Shown: in pieces, positions 30,626 to 39,538 of the stretch
Layout: each line of letters starts with the position of its first letter
How positions within the stretch are numbered: the first letter of the stretch is position 1
Assembly: GCA_039105265.1 (NCBI GenBank)
Contig: JAPFFF010000008.1
Span: forward strand, 5,766,001-5,830,000
DNA length: 64,000 nucleotides
Direction of reading: 5' to 3'
DNA from: Tritrichomonas musculus
Taxonomy: Eukaryota; Parabasalia; Tritrichomonadida; Tritrichomonadidae
Translations under genes and position numbers: made by a program
The notes under the pieces: generated by a model
What the model was told of the DNA's origin: nothing
What the model saw: the letters and a program-made list of their open reading frames with translations, nothing else
The model's database searches: none

Positions 30626-31159
30626 TTATACAACAACATATTTCAAACAAATATGATAAACATTAACTAAATCATTAAATTCTTTGTTATAAACTTGTTT
30701 GAAATCTGTTACCATTTCACCATCTTCATTAATTATTTTTATTGCTTCAATTTTTCGAATAGGTGATGCTTTAGATGCACAACATTTAATATCTTCATCA
30801 ATATAAATTTCTACAGATGAACAATTTTTACCTAAAATAGTTTTGATTATTTCTTGTAAACTTGCAATTGGTATAATAATACAATTTTTAGATATTAAAT
30901 TCGAAATTAAAGCTTTATCTTGATCTAATAATATTTTTGCATATGTTTCTAAAATTAAATATTTAACATCTTTTTCAATTTCATTATTTTTGATATCAGG
31001 TAATTCAATTTCACGAGTTATAACAATATCTTCTTTCCCATCATCTCTTTTATTAATTATTATATTATTTGTTAAGTTGTTTGTACTTTGACTAGCTGCT
31101 GAAGGCTCTAACGAAATATTAGCATTTACTCCTGCATTCGCTGCTCTTTTCTTAATCAT
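30626..31159 (-). CDS. Virion-block protein of unknown function
   Basis: 177 residues, convergent with the fibre gene, the two stops being 10 bases apart. An Asn/Ser/Ala-rich start (about 1-45) is followed by an alpha/beta region with hydrophobic strands (CIIIPIASLQEIIKTIL, KIEAIKIIN). It contains several cysteines. The leader is CTCAAAAATG. This gene begins a run of minus-strand genes reaching back from the polymerase. No family recognised. Confidence 0.7.
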   Translation of the reverse strand: MIKKRAANAGVNANISLEPSAASQSTNNLTNNIIINKRDDGKEDIVITREIELPDIKNNEIEKDVKYLILETYAKILLDQDKALISNLISKNCIIIPIASLQEIIKTILGKNCSSVEIYIDEDIKCCASKASPIRKIEAIKIINEDGEMVTDFKQVYNKEFNDLVNVYHICLKYVVV

Positions 31160-31179
31160 TTTTGAGTTTCTGAAAAAAT

Positions 31180-31446
31180 TTATGAAATTTGAAAATACTT
31201 TTTGATGACTAATGTGCGATCTAATGTTTGTTTCATCCTAAATATAATATCTTCAAGTTCATTAAAATCTGTTTCTATTTCTTTTTCTATAACACTTATA
31301 TTCTTTGAAATATTCATACATTCACAAGATTCTGTAAAACTATCTGTATTCATAAATGTATCAAATAATTCACTTTTGATTTCACTAAATAAATGTCTTA
31401 ATTCTTGTCTATCGTCCTTTAAAGCTTTTGGTAATGATAAAGTCAT
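31180..31446 (-). CDS. Small helical protein
   Basis: 88 residues starting MTLSLPKALK after a T-rich, A-rich leader. Largely helical with regularly spaced leucines, and two cysteines in the middle (CECMN). It is 20 bases from the preceding minus-strand gene, so they may share a transcript. No family recognised. The plus-strand frame across it is a shadow. Confidence 0.65.
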   Translation of the reverse strand: MTLSLPKALKDDRQELRHLFSEIKSELFDTFMNTDSFTESCECMNISKNISVIEKEIETDFNELEDIIFRMKQTLDRTLVIKKYFQIS

Positions 31447-31470
31447 TTTTTTTAAAAATAAATAAAAAGA

Positions 31471-31581
31471 ATGGCATTTGGAAGTTTTAATAAAAAAATT
31501 AGTGCTAAACCAGCAGTCTTATTAAATCCAAGAAAAGATCCAAATATTTTCAATAAGCCAATATTTCAACCTTTATCTTGA
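31471..31581 (+). CDS. Possible 36-residue basic peptide
   Basis: ATG after AATAAATAAAAAGA. The product is MAFGSFNKKISAKPAVLLNP and then a proline/asparagine-rich end. It starts with the same MAFG as the amphipathic protein at 20379-20645. It fits neatly between two minus-strand genes and overlaps the 3' end of the next by 16 bases. A very short frame; it may be chance. Confidence 0.4.
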   Translation: MAFGSFNKKISAKPAVLLNPRKDPNIFNKPIFQPLS

Positions 31582-31802
31582 TTTCTAAAATCATGAAATC
31601 GAATTGGTCCAATTGGATGAAGTGTTTTTTTGGGATAAATTTTTTGTATTTCTTTTCGAAGATTTCTATTTTCATTCTTTGGAAAATACATCAATGCCAA
31701 TGAACCTTTTTCATCAAGAACAAACGGTTTTCTAGAACCATCATCGTCAATAACCCAAATTATTTTCCACTTTGACTTGTGTACATATCGTTGACCTTTC
31801 AT
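31566..31802 (-). CDS. Small basic protein of unknown function
   Basis: 78 residues starting MKGQRYVHKSKWKIIWVIDD. It is basic with a beta-like first half and a helical middle (NENRNLRKEIQKIYPKK). It abuts the coding-like region at 31803-32352. No family recognised; part of the set of small basic proteins at the end of the virion block. Confidence 0.6.
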   Translation of the reverse strand: MKGQRYVHKSKWKIIWVIDDDGSRKPFVLDEKGSLALMYFPKNENRNLRKEIQKIYPKKTLHPIGPIRFHDFRNQDKG

Positions 31803-32352
31803 TTATTTTTTTGGTCGACCAGATTGCCCTTTAACCGTTTTATCTAAATCTTTTAATTGTTTGATAGTTGCACCTTCAGGAATTGGAATTCCTTTCCTTT
31901 CTAATTTCTTGACCATCTCATTATATATCTCATCTTTGGACCTCCATTTTCCTTTTTGTTTTGTTTTTGTTTTGGTTGATTTGAATTGGTTATTCTCAGA
32001 TCATCTTCAATTGGAACATAATTATAATCAATTTCGACTATTGGTTCTTGTTTTGGTAATTCAGATGGTGGATTATCAAAATAATTATCATAAAATTCAG
32101 ATGGTGGATTATCGAAATAATTATCATAAAATTCAGGATTATCATCATATTGAGTTCTTAACGGTGACTCTTTTTGAACCGTTTTTGTTGGTTTTATTGA
32201 ATCTTGAATAATATTTTGTTTGAATTTCTCACTATTTGGAAGAGTTGTAATAACTTGTTTTTGTTTTTGTTTTGGTTCTGGTTTTTGTATTGGAAGATTT
32301 ACATGAACTACGGGAGGTAAATTTATTTTTTTCGGTTCATATTTCTTTGTGA
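31803..32352 (-). pseudogene. Coding-like region without an intact frame (Polinton part)
   Basis: About 550 bases between two minus-strand genes. Composition and codon pattern on the minus strand are those of a Lys/Gln/Pro-rich protein like its neighbours. The stretch holds a 36-bp direct repeat (see 32062-32133). No single open frame covers it, so it looks broken. I give no further detail for this fossil part. Confidence 0.55.
32062..32133 (-). repeat. Two 36-bp direct repeats
   Basis: Adjacent copies starting CAGATGGTGGATTATC, differing at one base. On the minus strand they would encode a Tyr/Asn/Asp-Pro-Pro motif. Confidence 0.8.
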
Positions 32353-33711
32353 TTATTCTGTTCCTGGAATTTTTTTTTCCCCATTTAATCTTTTCATTAT
32401 TGTTTGAGCATATTGTGATCGATTAGATAACGGAGGTCTTTGAGTTTGAGTACCGACTGCATCATTTGTTTCTGTTATTGGTGGTTGCACAGGTTCGCTA
32501 ACGCTCACTGGTGGGGGAGGTGGAGTTTCGGTTATTGGTTTTTGTTTTCTTTCTCTCTTTTTATATACTAGATTATTTGATTCAATTAATTCAATAATTT
32601 CTTTTCTTTTCATTGTTTCATTAAAATCAATACCATTTCTTCTTAACAATCTTCGAAGACTATCAATTTTAATTCCTTTATATTTTTCTCTCAATTCTTG
32701 ATTTCTTTGTTTTGCTTCATTTGCCTTCGCCTTTTTTGGCTTTGGCTCACTTTCTTTCGCCTTTTTCGGTTTTGTTTGTTTCTTCTCTTTCGCATCAACA
32801 AAATCTTTTGCTCTAGGAACATTCGCTCTTGTCTTCGCCTTTTTTGATTTTTTCCCAAATTTACCTTTTGCTATATCTTTCATTGTTTGGGCTAAATCCA
32901 TTCTTGTTGCATCTGCTGGAATTGGATTGAGCTCAACATCTTCTAAGTCTATTGAATTGATTGCATTTAATAAAGTTCCATAAGATAAATATTGATATCG
33001 ACCTTTTTGAATACAATCTGCTTCATGTAACCAGATATTTAATTTTTCGTCATCTGTATTGTTATCTACTTTATATCCTAATTTTTGTAATTTTTCTATT
33101 CTTTTAGCTTTTGGTATTTCACCATATTTTGCTATCATTTTATATATTTTATCTAATCTTTTCTTCTCTTTCGCATCAACATAATCTTTTACTCTAGGAA
33201 CATTTGCTCTTGTTCTTTTTGGCTTTGGCTCATTTTCTTTCGCCTTTTTTGGCTTTGGCTCATTTTCTTTCGCCTTTTTTGGCTTTGGCTCATTTTCTTT
33301 CGCCTTTTTTGGCTTTGGCTCATTTTCTTTCGACTGTAACTGTGGTGGAATTCCTCCTTTGAGTACCCATTCCATCTTCTCTTGTTTTTTCTCTCCTGCT
33401 TTCTTTTTTCGTTTCCAAGCTAATGCTGCATTCAGGTCATCAGAATGAGCTTTTTTGACTTCTTGAGCTACAATTTTTGTTCCTTTTTTCCTTTTTGCCC
33501 ATTCTCTTGGAGTAAAAACATATTCACGAACTCCTTTGATTACATGAACCAAATTATCAACTGTTTTGATTCTATAATATCTATCATCAGTAAAAGAATA
33601 ACTATCTCCTTTTCCAACATCTGTTCTCATTTTGGCATTTGATATTTGTTTCATTAATTTTTTCGCTTCTGATGTTGTATTTGATCGTGTTGTATTCACT
33701 TTTTTTGACAT
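32353..33711 (-). CDS. Lys-rich SAP-domain protein, probable genome-coating virion protein
   Basis: 452 residues. Four copies of a ten-residue unit (ENEPKPKKAK) lie at about 128-168. A sequence TRANVPR...DYVDAKEKK occurs twice (about 170 and 295). A SAP-type helix-extended-helix motif (IKIDSLRRLLRRNGIDFNE, MKRKEIIELIE) lies near 340-376. The C-terminus is Pro-rich (PPPPPVSVSEPVQPP). SAP motifs bind DNA, and the overall charge is strongly positive. With the two basic genes that follow it suggests a virion chromatin set, like adenovirus core proteins. The role is inferred from composition and motif. Confidence 0.75.
   Translation of the reverse strand: MSKKVNTTRSNTTSEAKKLMKQISNAKMRTDVGKGDSYSFTDDRYYRIKTVDNLVHVIKGVREYVFTPREWAKRKKGTKIVAQEVKKAHSDDLNAALAWKRKKKAGEKKQEKMEWVLKGGIPPQLQSKENEPKPKKAKENEPKPKKAKENEPKPKKAKENEPKPKRTRANVPRVKDYVDAKEKKRLDKIYKMIAKYGEIPKAKRIEKLQKLGYKVDNNTDDEKLNIWLHEADCIQKGRYQYLSYGTLLNAINSIDLEDVELNPIPADATRMDLAQTMKDIAKGKFGKKSKKAKTRANVPRAKDFVDAKEKKQTKPKKAKESEPKPKKAKANEAKQRNQELREKYKGIKIDSLRRLLRRNGIDFNETMKRKEIIELIESNNLVYKKRERKQKPITETPPPPPVSVSEPVQPPITETNDAVGTQTQRPPLSNRSQYAQTIMKRLNGEKKIPGTE
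33221..33332 (-). repeat. 30-bp tandem repeat inside the SAP-domain gene (3.7 copies)
   Basis: The unit starts GGCTTTGGCTCATTTTCTTT on the plus strand. Copies are identical apart from the last partial one, which implies recent expansion or homogenisation. Confidence 0.9.
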
Positions 33712-33751
33712 TTTTACTTACAAAAATAATATCGAATTTCAATTTTTAAAT

Positions 33752-34330
33752 TTAATTCTTTGTTCTTCTTTTATATCCTTTTTGTGGTCCTGGTTTCTTT
33801 CTAGGTGTTCCATCTTTTTTCAATTCTCCTTTCTTTTGTCCTTTATCTGATCTTGTTTTTCTTGGTAATCGAGGTCCATAATGTCTTTCTCGTGGTTTTC
33901 TTGTTCCATTCGGTTTTTTCCTTGGTTGTCTTGGTTTATTTGATGTTTTTCTTTTATTTTTATATCCTGTTTCTGCCCAACGTGCAAGAATTGCTTGTAA
34001 TGTTTCTTTTGTATCATCAGGTGAAAAATGGATTCCTTCTTTTCTCGCAAAATCTTGTAAATCTTTTAAATTAACATGTGACCAATCATAAGCAGGTAGA
34101 TCTAAATATTTTCTTGGTGTCTTTGGAGCTGGAGCTGCTGTTGCTTCTACTACATCAGCTGCTGCTTGCATTGCTTCTCCTGCTTGATTTAATACCTTTG
34201 CTGTTGATTTTTTGATTTTGATATCAGATAATGTCTTCGCTGAGGTTGTTGTTGGTGGTGGTCCTGTTGCGAATTTTATTTTACTTGCACGTCTAGCGTT
34301 TTTTCCTGGATTGTTTTTTTTCGATACCAT
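33752..34330 (-). CDS. Basic protein with a SAP-like motif, probable DNA-binding core protein
   Basis: 192 residues. The N-terminus is basic (MVSKKNNPGKNARRASKIKF), an Ala-rich helix follows, then a SAP-like motif at about 80-120 (VNLKDLQDFARKEGIHFSPD, TKETLQAILARWAE). The last 70 residues are almost entirely Lys, Arg, Pro and Gly, like a protamine or histone tail. It lies 40 bases from the 452-residue SAP protein. It probably neutralises packaged DNA. A role in nucleoid organisation inside the host cell is the alternative. Confidence 0.72.
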   Translation of the reverse strand: MVSKKNNPGKNARRASKIKFATGPPPTTTSAKTLSDIKIKKSTAKVLNQAGEAMQAAADVVEATAAPAPKTPRKYLDLPAYDWSHVNLKDLQDFARKEGIHFSPDDTKETLQAILARWAETGYKNKRKTSNKPRQPRKKPNGTRKPRERHYGPRLPRKTRSDKGQKKGELKKDGTPRKKPGPQKGYKRRTKN

Positions 34331-34378
34331 CTTTTATTTTTGATTTTTCATTAAATTATCAAAAAATAAAATTATTTT

Positions 34379-34645
34379 TTATCGTTCTTTTCTTCGATCC
34401 TTTTTATCTTTTTTGAGCTTGGTTTTGATATGGATTGTATTCCGAAATGATCTTGGTGATGGTTTATACAAATCCGTATACCATGCTGGGAGTACAAGTT
34501 CTTTTATTGCTTTTGGTGGTCTTGTTGCTTTTGATGATCCTGTTGCATTTGATGATCCTGATTTGACTGTAAAGATCATTACGGGGTTTGCTGGGGGTCG
34601 TGCTTTCTTTTTCGGTGTCGTCCTTCTTTGTTTTTTTACTGGCAT
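34379..34645 (-). CDS. Small basic protein
   Basis: 88 residues, strongly basic at both ends (MPVKKQRRTTPKKKARPP and KTKLKKDKKDRRKER), with a Ser/Ala/Thr middle and one short hydrophobic patch (KELVLPAWYTDLY). Third in a row of basic genes, so probably part of the genome-coating set. The overlapping frames on both strands are shadows created by its repetitive codons. Confidence 0.65.
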   Translation of the reverse strand: MPVKKQRRTTPKKKARPPANPVMIFTVKSGSSNATGSSKATRPPKAIKELVLPAWYTDLYKPSPRSFRNTIHIKTKLKKDKKDRRKER

Positions 34646-34683
34646 TTGATTCTTTCATTAAAATTAATTTTTCAAAAAACTAA

Positions 34684-34932
34684 TTACATCAAACCTATTT
34701 CCAGTTCTAACTTCTCTAATATAAATTGCTCTAACATATTAATGAAATGAGTATCAATTTGATTAGCAATTCTTAAATTTAAAACAATTCTTTGATCAAA
34801 TAGTCCAATTGATTTATTGAATATTTCATTCATCCAATAATTTTTCATTTCTTGTGAATTTGCAAATCTCCATTCCAATATTAAGAATAACGTATCATTA
34901 ATTTCTTTGAGTTCATTCTTGATGTAATTCAT
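34684..34932 (-). CDS. Small helical protein
   Basis: 82 residues, helical and leucine/isoleucine-rich, without a basic region. Its first codons overlap the end of the next upstream gene (34913-35239) by 20 bases, suggesting one transcript. No family recognised. Confidence 0.6.
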   Translation of the reverse strand: MNYIKNELKEINDTLFLILEWRFANSQEMKNYWMNEIFNKSIGLFDQRIVLNLRIANQIDTHFINMLEQFILEKLELEIGLM

Positions 34933-35239
34933 TTTCTATCTCATTAAAATCTTCTTCATTTTCATTTTCCTCTTCTCCATTTTCAGGATCTTCAAAAGTT
35001 TTATTTAAGTTATCAACACTCTTTGATTTTGTTATTTTTCTATTTCCTCCTTTCAAATGTGGTCTTGATGGCCTATCTTTTTTCATCCAATCTGACCACC
35101 TTACTGAAAATTCATTACCTTCATATAAATAATGAATACGAATATCTCCTCTTTTGTAATCATCTAATAATATACAATTTTCTTTAGCCATTTCTTCTCT
35201 CACTTTTTGAGTATTCCAACGGATCCTAGTCTTTGTCAT
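34913..35239 (-). CDS. Basic protein with treble-clef-like fold pattern
   Basis: 108 residues from ATG at 35239 (MTKTRIRWN); the frame runs five codons further only through a TTG. The section ENCILLDDYKRGDIRIHYLY, GNEFSVRWSDW, PSRPHLKGGNR resembles the repeated 'GyellLdeYkn...GHefs...sdf' treble-clef modules found in many large DNA viruses and homing-endonuclease-associated proteins. The usual zinc-binding cysteines are not part of it, so the likeness is weak. The C-terminus is acidic. No firm function. Confidence 0.55.
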   Translation of the reverse strand: MTKTRIRWNTQKVREEMAKENCILLDDYKRGDIRIHYLYEGNEFSVRWSDWMKKDRPSRPHLKGGNRKITKSKSVDNLNKTFEDPENGEEENENEEDFNEIENELHQE

Positions 35240-35298
35240 ATATTTTTGAGACAAAATAAAAAATTAAAAAAATTAAAAAAGCTTATTGTTTAATTAAA

Positions 35299-35481
35299 TC
35301 ATGCAATTGCAAGCAAGAAATAAATAAAAGTGAAAATGATGTTCATCACAAAGAGAATAACAAGAGTCCACAAACAGCAATTGGGTGGTGGGTTGGAACA
35401 ACAGCAATCGCCAGAGTCGTTATCAATTCTTTCACTCTCAGAAAATGACATTAATGGTTGAGTGGTTGCTCTTCTTGACAT
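35299..35481 (-). CDS. Small Cys-rich single-pass membrane protein
   Basis: 60 residues: a polar start (MSRRATTQPLMSFSESERID), a CCCSNPPPNCC cluster, then one hydrophobic segment (LWTLVILFVMNIIFTFIYFL) to the end. This is a tail-anchored or type III layout, with cysteines next to the membrane that might be palmitoylated. It is the first gene of the promoter class used in the replication block. Its role in virion membrane or host membrane is unknown. Confidence 0.65.
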   Translation of the reverse strand: MSRRATTQPLMSFSESERIDNDSGDCCCSNPPPNCCLWTLVILFVMNIIFTFIYFLLAIA

Positions 35482-35491
35482 TTATAAAAAT

Positions 35492-35506
35492 GGTCTGTCA
35501 AAACCG
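35492..35506 (-). promoter_or_regulatory. CGGTTTTGACA box of the membrane protein gene
   Basis: On the coding strand CGGTTTTGACAGACC, about ten bases before the ATG at 35481. Confidence 0.7.
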
Positions 35507-35511
35507 CCAAT

Positions 35512-38500
35512 CTAGTATTCAAAATATTTTTCTCTCTTTCCTTCTTTATATGGTGTTGATATTCTTCTTTTGAATTCATTTAAGGTTGATACAGTCATAT
35601 TTTTATTCATTTGGAAACATGGTTGACCTTTTGTAAGATCAAATGTTTGTTGATTCCCTTCATATAAATATTTATATAATTTCATTGGATCATTATCAAA
35701 TTCATTCTTATAAGCATATTTAATAGATTGTTCAGTTAATCCTTTCCCACGAGTCATATAATCAATTTCACCTGTAGAATCTTGTAACTTATCAATATAC
35801 ATCTTTTTCATCAAAAAGTATGATTCAATTGATTCTGGCATTTCTTTGTGACCATTTATAGTTGGAAAATCTGAATGGAATTGACCTAAATATTTACCTA
35901 TGAGTTCTCGATTATATTTTTCTTTATAAGCTTTTTGTAATTTTGGTAAATCATTTATTTCAATATGCATTGAATCAGTATCCTGATAATAAATATGGCA
36001 ACCAATATCAAATGCAAGACACATCACTTCATTCATGATTCTTTTTGACATACTTAATACATGAATACCTAATAATGAAAAATTAAAATGTTTATCAATT
36101 GGTCTCAATATTCGAACAGCATGCATATTATTTTGTAATTCAATATCTTCAACAATTTTGTTATAATTTTTGATCCAATAATTATCTAAAGTATCTTGAT
36201 CATTAATGTATTTAAAATCTTTTTCAATAGGTCTTTCAATAGTTTTACCATAACAACTATTCATAATTAATTTATATAAATTTTGTAAAGGATTGTCTTG
36301 ACTTTTATATTCTAATCTTTTCTCAAATATTTTTTGAATTTCTTTTTGGATATGATATTCTCTTTTTCCAGGCCAATAATAACCTCTAATTAATTCGAAA
36401 TCTATTTTTTGAAATTCAATGAGATCTTCTAAATAAATATTATCGACAATCATTTTGAAAGGTTTATCGAATTTATCATCATTAAGGTTACCATCTTTTG
36501 TTTTCTTAACGATTAATGGAAATGGATAATGTTTATGAATTCCAGTAACTAAAATTTCTACTATATATGCACCTTGTTTTGATAAAAATTCATAATTTAA
36601 TTCTGTTTTGGATATTACTACTGGTTTTCCTTGAACGGTATATAATCTATGAATTGCTGAAGGATATAAACTAACTGCGTCAAAATCTGCTAATTTTTCA
36701 GTGATATGCCACTTTTTGTTATAAGCAGTCATACATCTACCTCCATAAACAGCATATGAACAAAATTTCCTAACAATTCCACCTACTGAATATAAATCAT
36801 GACCATAATAAACTTTATGATTAAATACATCATTAGCTAAAGAAGAAATTGAAATATATTTGAATGGATCGATTTTGAAATCTTGAATGAAACCTTGTCT
36901 AAATTTAACAAAACTTTCTCTTAATATTCGAACATCTTGATGACAATAAAATAATGCATATTTCCACATATCAAATTCATTATTACTTAAACGGCATCCC
37001 TTAATTTTGTTAATATTTGAACGAAATAATTGATAATCTTGTTCAGTCCATGTTTTATCTTCTTCTTTACCTGCTTCATTAATTTGACCTTTATTTGTTC
37101 TTAATCTTTCAAATGTATAATATTTGTATGGGAAAATTTCTTTTTCACAAGGAATATTAAACATTAATGGTAGATTAGATAGCTTGCAAGAGAAAATTGG
37201 ATAACTATCTTTAAATGTTATCTTTTTGTTCTCAAATTTCAAAGTCATATTAAAACATTGATTTCCTTTAATAATTGATGATAATATTTTTATATTTTGA
37301 TTATTATTTTGTAAAATCATTCTAATATCATAAGCCAAATTATGAAAATAACAAATTGAATCAGTAGGTAAATATTTCAATAGATTTATATTACATTTTT
37401 CACCTAAGAATTCTTTCTTAATTTTCCCATCTAATGAATGTAAACAACATAAGAATGGAATATGAATTTTTGAACTTGTATCAGATTCAAAATCACAAAA
37501 CCAATAAGAAGTTTCTACTTGTTTGATTATTTTTGTTTTTGGTTCAATTAATTTACAACAATATTCATCTTTATATTCTAATGTAGTATTTGAAATATCT
37601 TGATCAATTTCATTATAAAATATTGAATGTAATAAATGTTCTTGTGAATAATTAATTGGAATGAAATAATTTTTCTTAAATAATTCTCTAATCAAGTTTG
37701 AAGAAGTTATAAATGATCTACCTTTTGTCCAATGATCTGTAATCCAATCTTTATTATATTTGTCTTCATCTAACTTTTCAATATTTTTGATATAATAATA
37801 TGTAAATGGAGTCTTTTCTTCGATGAAATAATGTTTTTGATATACATTGAATTTATGAGTTCGTTCTGGTTCAGCTTTTTGTATACCCATATATGTTTTT
37901 CTTTTACCTTTATCCATTGAACGTACAGATTGTTTTTGAGCAACAGAATTATCATCAATATAAGTTAAATTAAGATGAATATTAAATTCTTCACATAAAT
38001 GATTAATACTACTTTGTGATAAATATCTATTTTGAATCCTTAATCTAATTTGATTTAATAATGATTCTGAATAATTTCCAGTTTGTTGTAAAGCATAAAT
38101 GAAACAACAATCATTTAATTCTTCTTTTATTTTCTTTGTCTTTTCATTAATTAAACTATCAAATATTTGTAATCGAACGAGGTAATCAATTAATACTTTT
38201 GGACAACCAGGTTTTAATAAATATTTAAAGAATCCTCCATCGACTGTATTTTTATGTTTTGGATGTTTTAATATACTAAATTTGATTTGAGAAAATAATG
38301 AAAATTCAGGTAATCTTTGACCTTCTAAATCATATTCCCAACCTGGATTCTTTTCAATTTGATAAATGAAATTCTCTTCTGTTAAATTCTTTAATAATTC
38401 TTCATAAGTTTTTCCATTTAAAGGTACAGAATGCCATTGACCTCCAACTGAATAAGATAATTTATATTTTTCTGTTGCAGCTAATTCACCTATTTCATTT

Positions 38501-38784
38501 TCAAATTTCTTTCGTAAGAATGGAAATAATTTCTTTCGACCATAATCATTTAATTGTTCAAAATTAATTCTCCAATCAGTTGGTGAATCATTTAACATTT
38601 TTATATAACCATCAACAATTCTATCTTGATCATTTTCATTATTAATTTTCATGAATTGAATAAATGAATCATCTTTTGAATGAGGTCTAATTGAATTCTG
38701 AATATTTAAGAAATAAGGATCAGTTGTTCTTTTTGGTTCATATTCATTTGATTTTGGCTCAGGAGGTGGAACTAATTTTCTCAA
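35512..38784 (-). CDS. Protein-primed family B DNA polymerase
   Basis: About 1090 residues. Exonuclease motifs: DFES (about 431), HNLAYD (about 481), and YCHQDV (about 613). Polymerase motif A is DFDAVSLYPS (about 700-709), motif B is LIMNSCYGK (about 839-847) and motif C is YQDTDS (about 933-938). These are the hallmarks of the protein-primed branch found in Polintons, adenoviruses and phi29-like phages, which replicates linear DNA from a terminal protein bound at each inverted repeat. The first 420 residues lack a recognised domain; in relatives this part may include the terminal protein. The exact start is uncertain. Its 5' end adjoins the 132-residue gene at 38781-39179. Confidence 0.93.
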   Translation of the reverse strand: MRKLVPPPEPKSNEYEPKRTTDPYFLNIQNSIRPHSKDDSFIQFMKINNENDQDRIVDGYIKMLNDSPTDWRINFEQLNDYGRKKLFPFLRKKFENEIGELAATEKYKLSYSVGGQWHSVPLNGKTYEELLKNLTEENFIYQIEKNPGWEYDLEGQRLPEFSLFSQIKFSILKHPKHKNTVDGGFFKYLLKPGCPKVLIDYLVRLQIFDSLINEKTKKIKEELNDCCFIYALQQTGNYSESLLNQIRLRIQNRYLSQSSINHLCEEFNIHLNLTYIDDNSVAQKQSVRSMDKGKRKTYMGIQKAEPERTHKFNVYQKHYFIEEKTPFTYYYIKNIEKLDEDKYNKDWITDHWTKGRSFITSSNLIRELFKKNYFIPINYSQEHLLHSIFYNEIDQDISNTTLEYKDEYCCKLIEPKTKIIKQVETSYWFCDFESDTSSKIHIPFLCCLHSLDGKIKKEFLGEKCNINLLKYLPTDSICYFHNLAYDIRMILQNNNQNIKILSSIIKGNQCFNMTLKFENKKITFKDSYPIFSCKLSNLPLMFNIPCEKEIFPYKYYTFERLRTNKGQINEAGKEEDKTWTEQDYQLFRSNINKIKGCRLSNNEFDMWKYALFYCHQDVRILRESFVKFRQGFIQDFKIDPFKYISISSLANDVFNHKVYYGHDLYSVGGIVRKFCSYAVYGGRCMTAYNKKWHITEKLADFDAVSLYPSAIHRLYTVQGKPVVISKTELNYEFLSKQGAYIVEILVTGIHKHYPFPLIVKKTKDGNLNDDKFDKPFKMIVDNIYLEDLIEFQKIDFELIRGYYWPGKREYHIQKEIQKIFEKRLEYKSQDNPLQNLYKLIMNSCYGKTIERPIEKDFKYINDQDTLDNYWIKNYNKIVEDIELQNNMHAVRILRPIDKHFNFSLLGIHVLSMSKRIMNEVMCLAFDIGCHIYYQDTDSMHIEINDLPKLQKAYKEKYNRELIGKYLGQFHSDFPTINGHKEMPESIESYFLMKKMYIDKLQDSTGEIDYMTRGKGLTEQSIKYAYKNEFDNDPMKLYKYLYEGNQQTFDLTKGQPCFQMNKNMTVSTLNEFKRRISTPYKEGKREKYFEY

Positions 38785-39179
38785 GGTACATTTTGCTCAC
38801 TAACGGGCATTAATTTTCTCAAAGGTACATTTGGTGGTGCATTTGCAATTATTTCTTTCAATGATGATTTCTCTGGCTCAATTGGTGTCGATGGTGGGGG
38901 TTCAGTAAATTCTTTTTCTGGTTTTGGTTCTGGGGGTTGATTTAAATATTGAGGGAGATTTGAATGAGTTAAACCTTTAACGAACCAAAATATTGAATCC
39001 CCATTCAATTTTCCATCGTAACCATTTTCTTTAACTTTTTGTATAATATACTCATTTAATATTTCTTTACTCCGATCCCCATTCTTTTTAGAGAATTCTT
39101 TAAACGTTTCTTTACCATTCGTTAAGAGATTATAAATCTCCATTAATCTGTTAGGATTCGCTCTAATAGTTGTTGTCAT
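38781..39179 (-). CDS. Gene directly upstream of the DNA polymerase
   Basis: 132 residues. A helical N-terminal part (MTTTIRANPNRLMEIYNLLT...FKEFSKKNG) of about 75 residues is followed by a Pro/Glu-rich linker. It has the CGGTTTTGACA box and so probably heads a transcript including the polymerase. A DNA-binding or polymerase-associated role is a guess from position. No family recognised. Confidence 0.65.
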   Translation of the reverse strand: MTTTIRANPNRLMEIYNLLTNGKETFKEFSKKNGDRSKEILNEYIIQKVKENGYDGKLNGDSIFWFVKGLTHSNLPQYLNQPPEPKPEKEFTEPPPSTPIEPEKSSLKEIIANAPPNVPLRKLMPVSEQNVP

Positions 39180-39207
39180 GTTAACTTTCTTTTACAATAA
39201 AAATAAT

Positions 39208-39222
39208 GGTCTGTCAAAACCG
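39208..39222 (-). promoter_or_regulatory. CGGTTTTGACA box upstream of the polymerase unit
   Basis: Coding strand CGGTTTTGACAGACC, followed by ATTTTTATTG; 29 bases before the ATG at 39179. Confidence 0.7.
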
Positions 39223-39241
39223 TTAATTAAAAAGAAAATGT

Positions 39242-39502
39242 TTATTTAGGTCGAGTTAATTGAAGAACGAAAACGTCTTTTATTAATTGTTCGATTTGAA
39301 CACCACGTTCAGCAACTTTTCGATCAATTCTTTGGACAGAACTTTCTAAACGTTCCAATCTTGAAGTTAATTCATCAAGTTGAGAATTTATTTTTTGCAT
39401 GAGAACTTTCGTTATATTCAAATCATTTCGAACATTCGATAGAAAATCTCTTGTTTGATCATCAATCTTTTTCTTCTCTTCGAAAAAGTCAGGTTCACTC
39501 AT
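39242..39502 (-). CDS. Small coiled-coil protein
   Basis: 86 residues, acidic start (MSEPDFFEEKKKIDD) and then an almost unbroken heptad coiled coil (INSQLDELTSRLERLESSVQ and on). One of several short coiled-coil genes with the CGGTTTTGACA box. No enzyme motif. Could be an oligomerisation or scaffold factor. Confidence 0.7.
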   Translation of the reverse strand: MSEPDFFEEKKKIDDQTRDFLSNVRNDLNITKVLMQKINSQLDELTSRLERLESSVQRIDRKVAERGVQIEQLIKDVFVLQLTRPK

Positions 39503-39513
39503 TTAAAAATAAT

Positions 39514-39528
39514 GAAGTGTCAAAACCG
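39514..39528 (-). promoter_or_regulatory. CGGTTTTGACA box
   Basis: Coding strand CGGTTTTGACACTTC, then ATTATTTTTAAATG into the gene at 39502. Confidence 0.75.
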
Positions 39529-39538
39529 TTTTTATATC

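Noticed and set aside
31861-32211. 116-codon plus-strand frame
   Set aside because: Opposite to coding-like minus-strand sequence; composition is that of an antisense shadow and its repeat matches the minus-strand pattern better.
34413-34649. 78-codon plus-strand frame
   Set aside because: Reverse shadow of the basic protein at 34379-34645.
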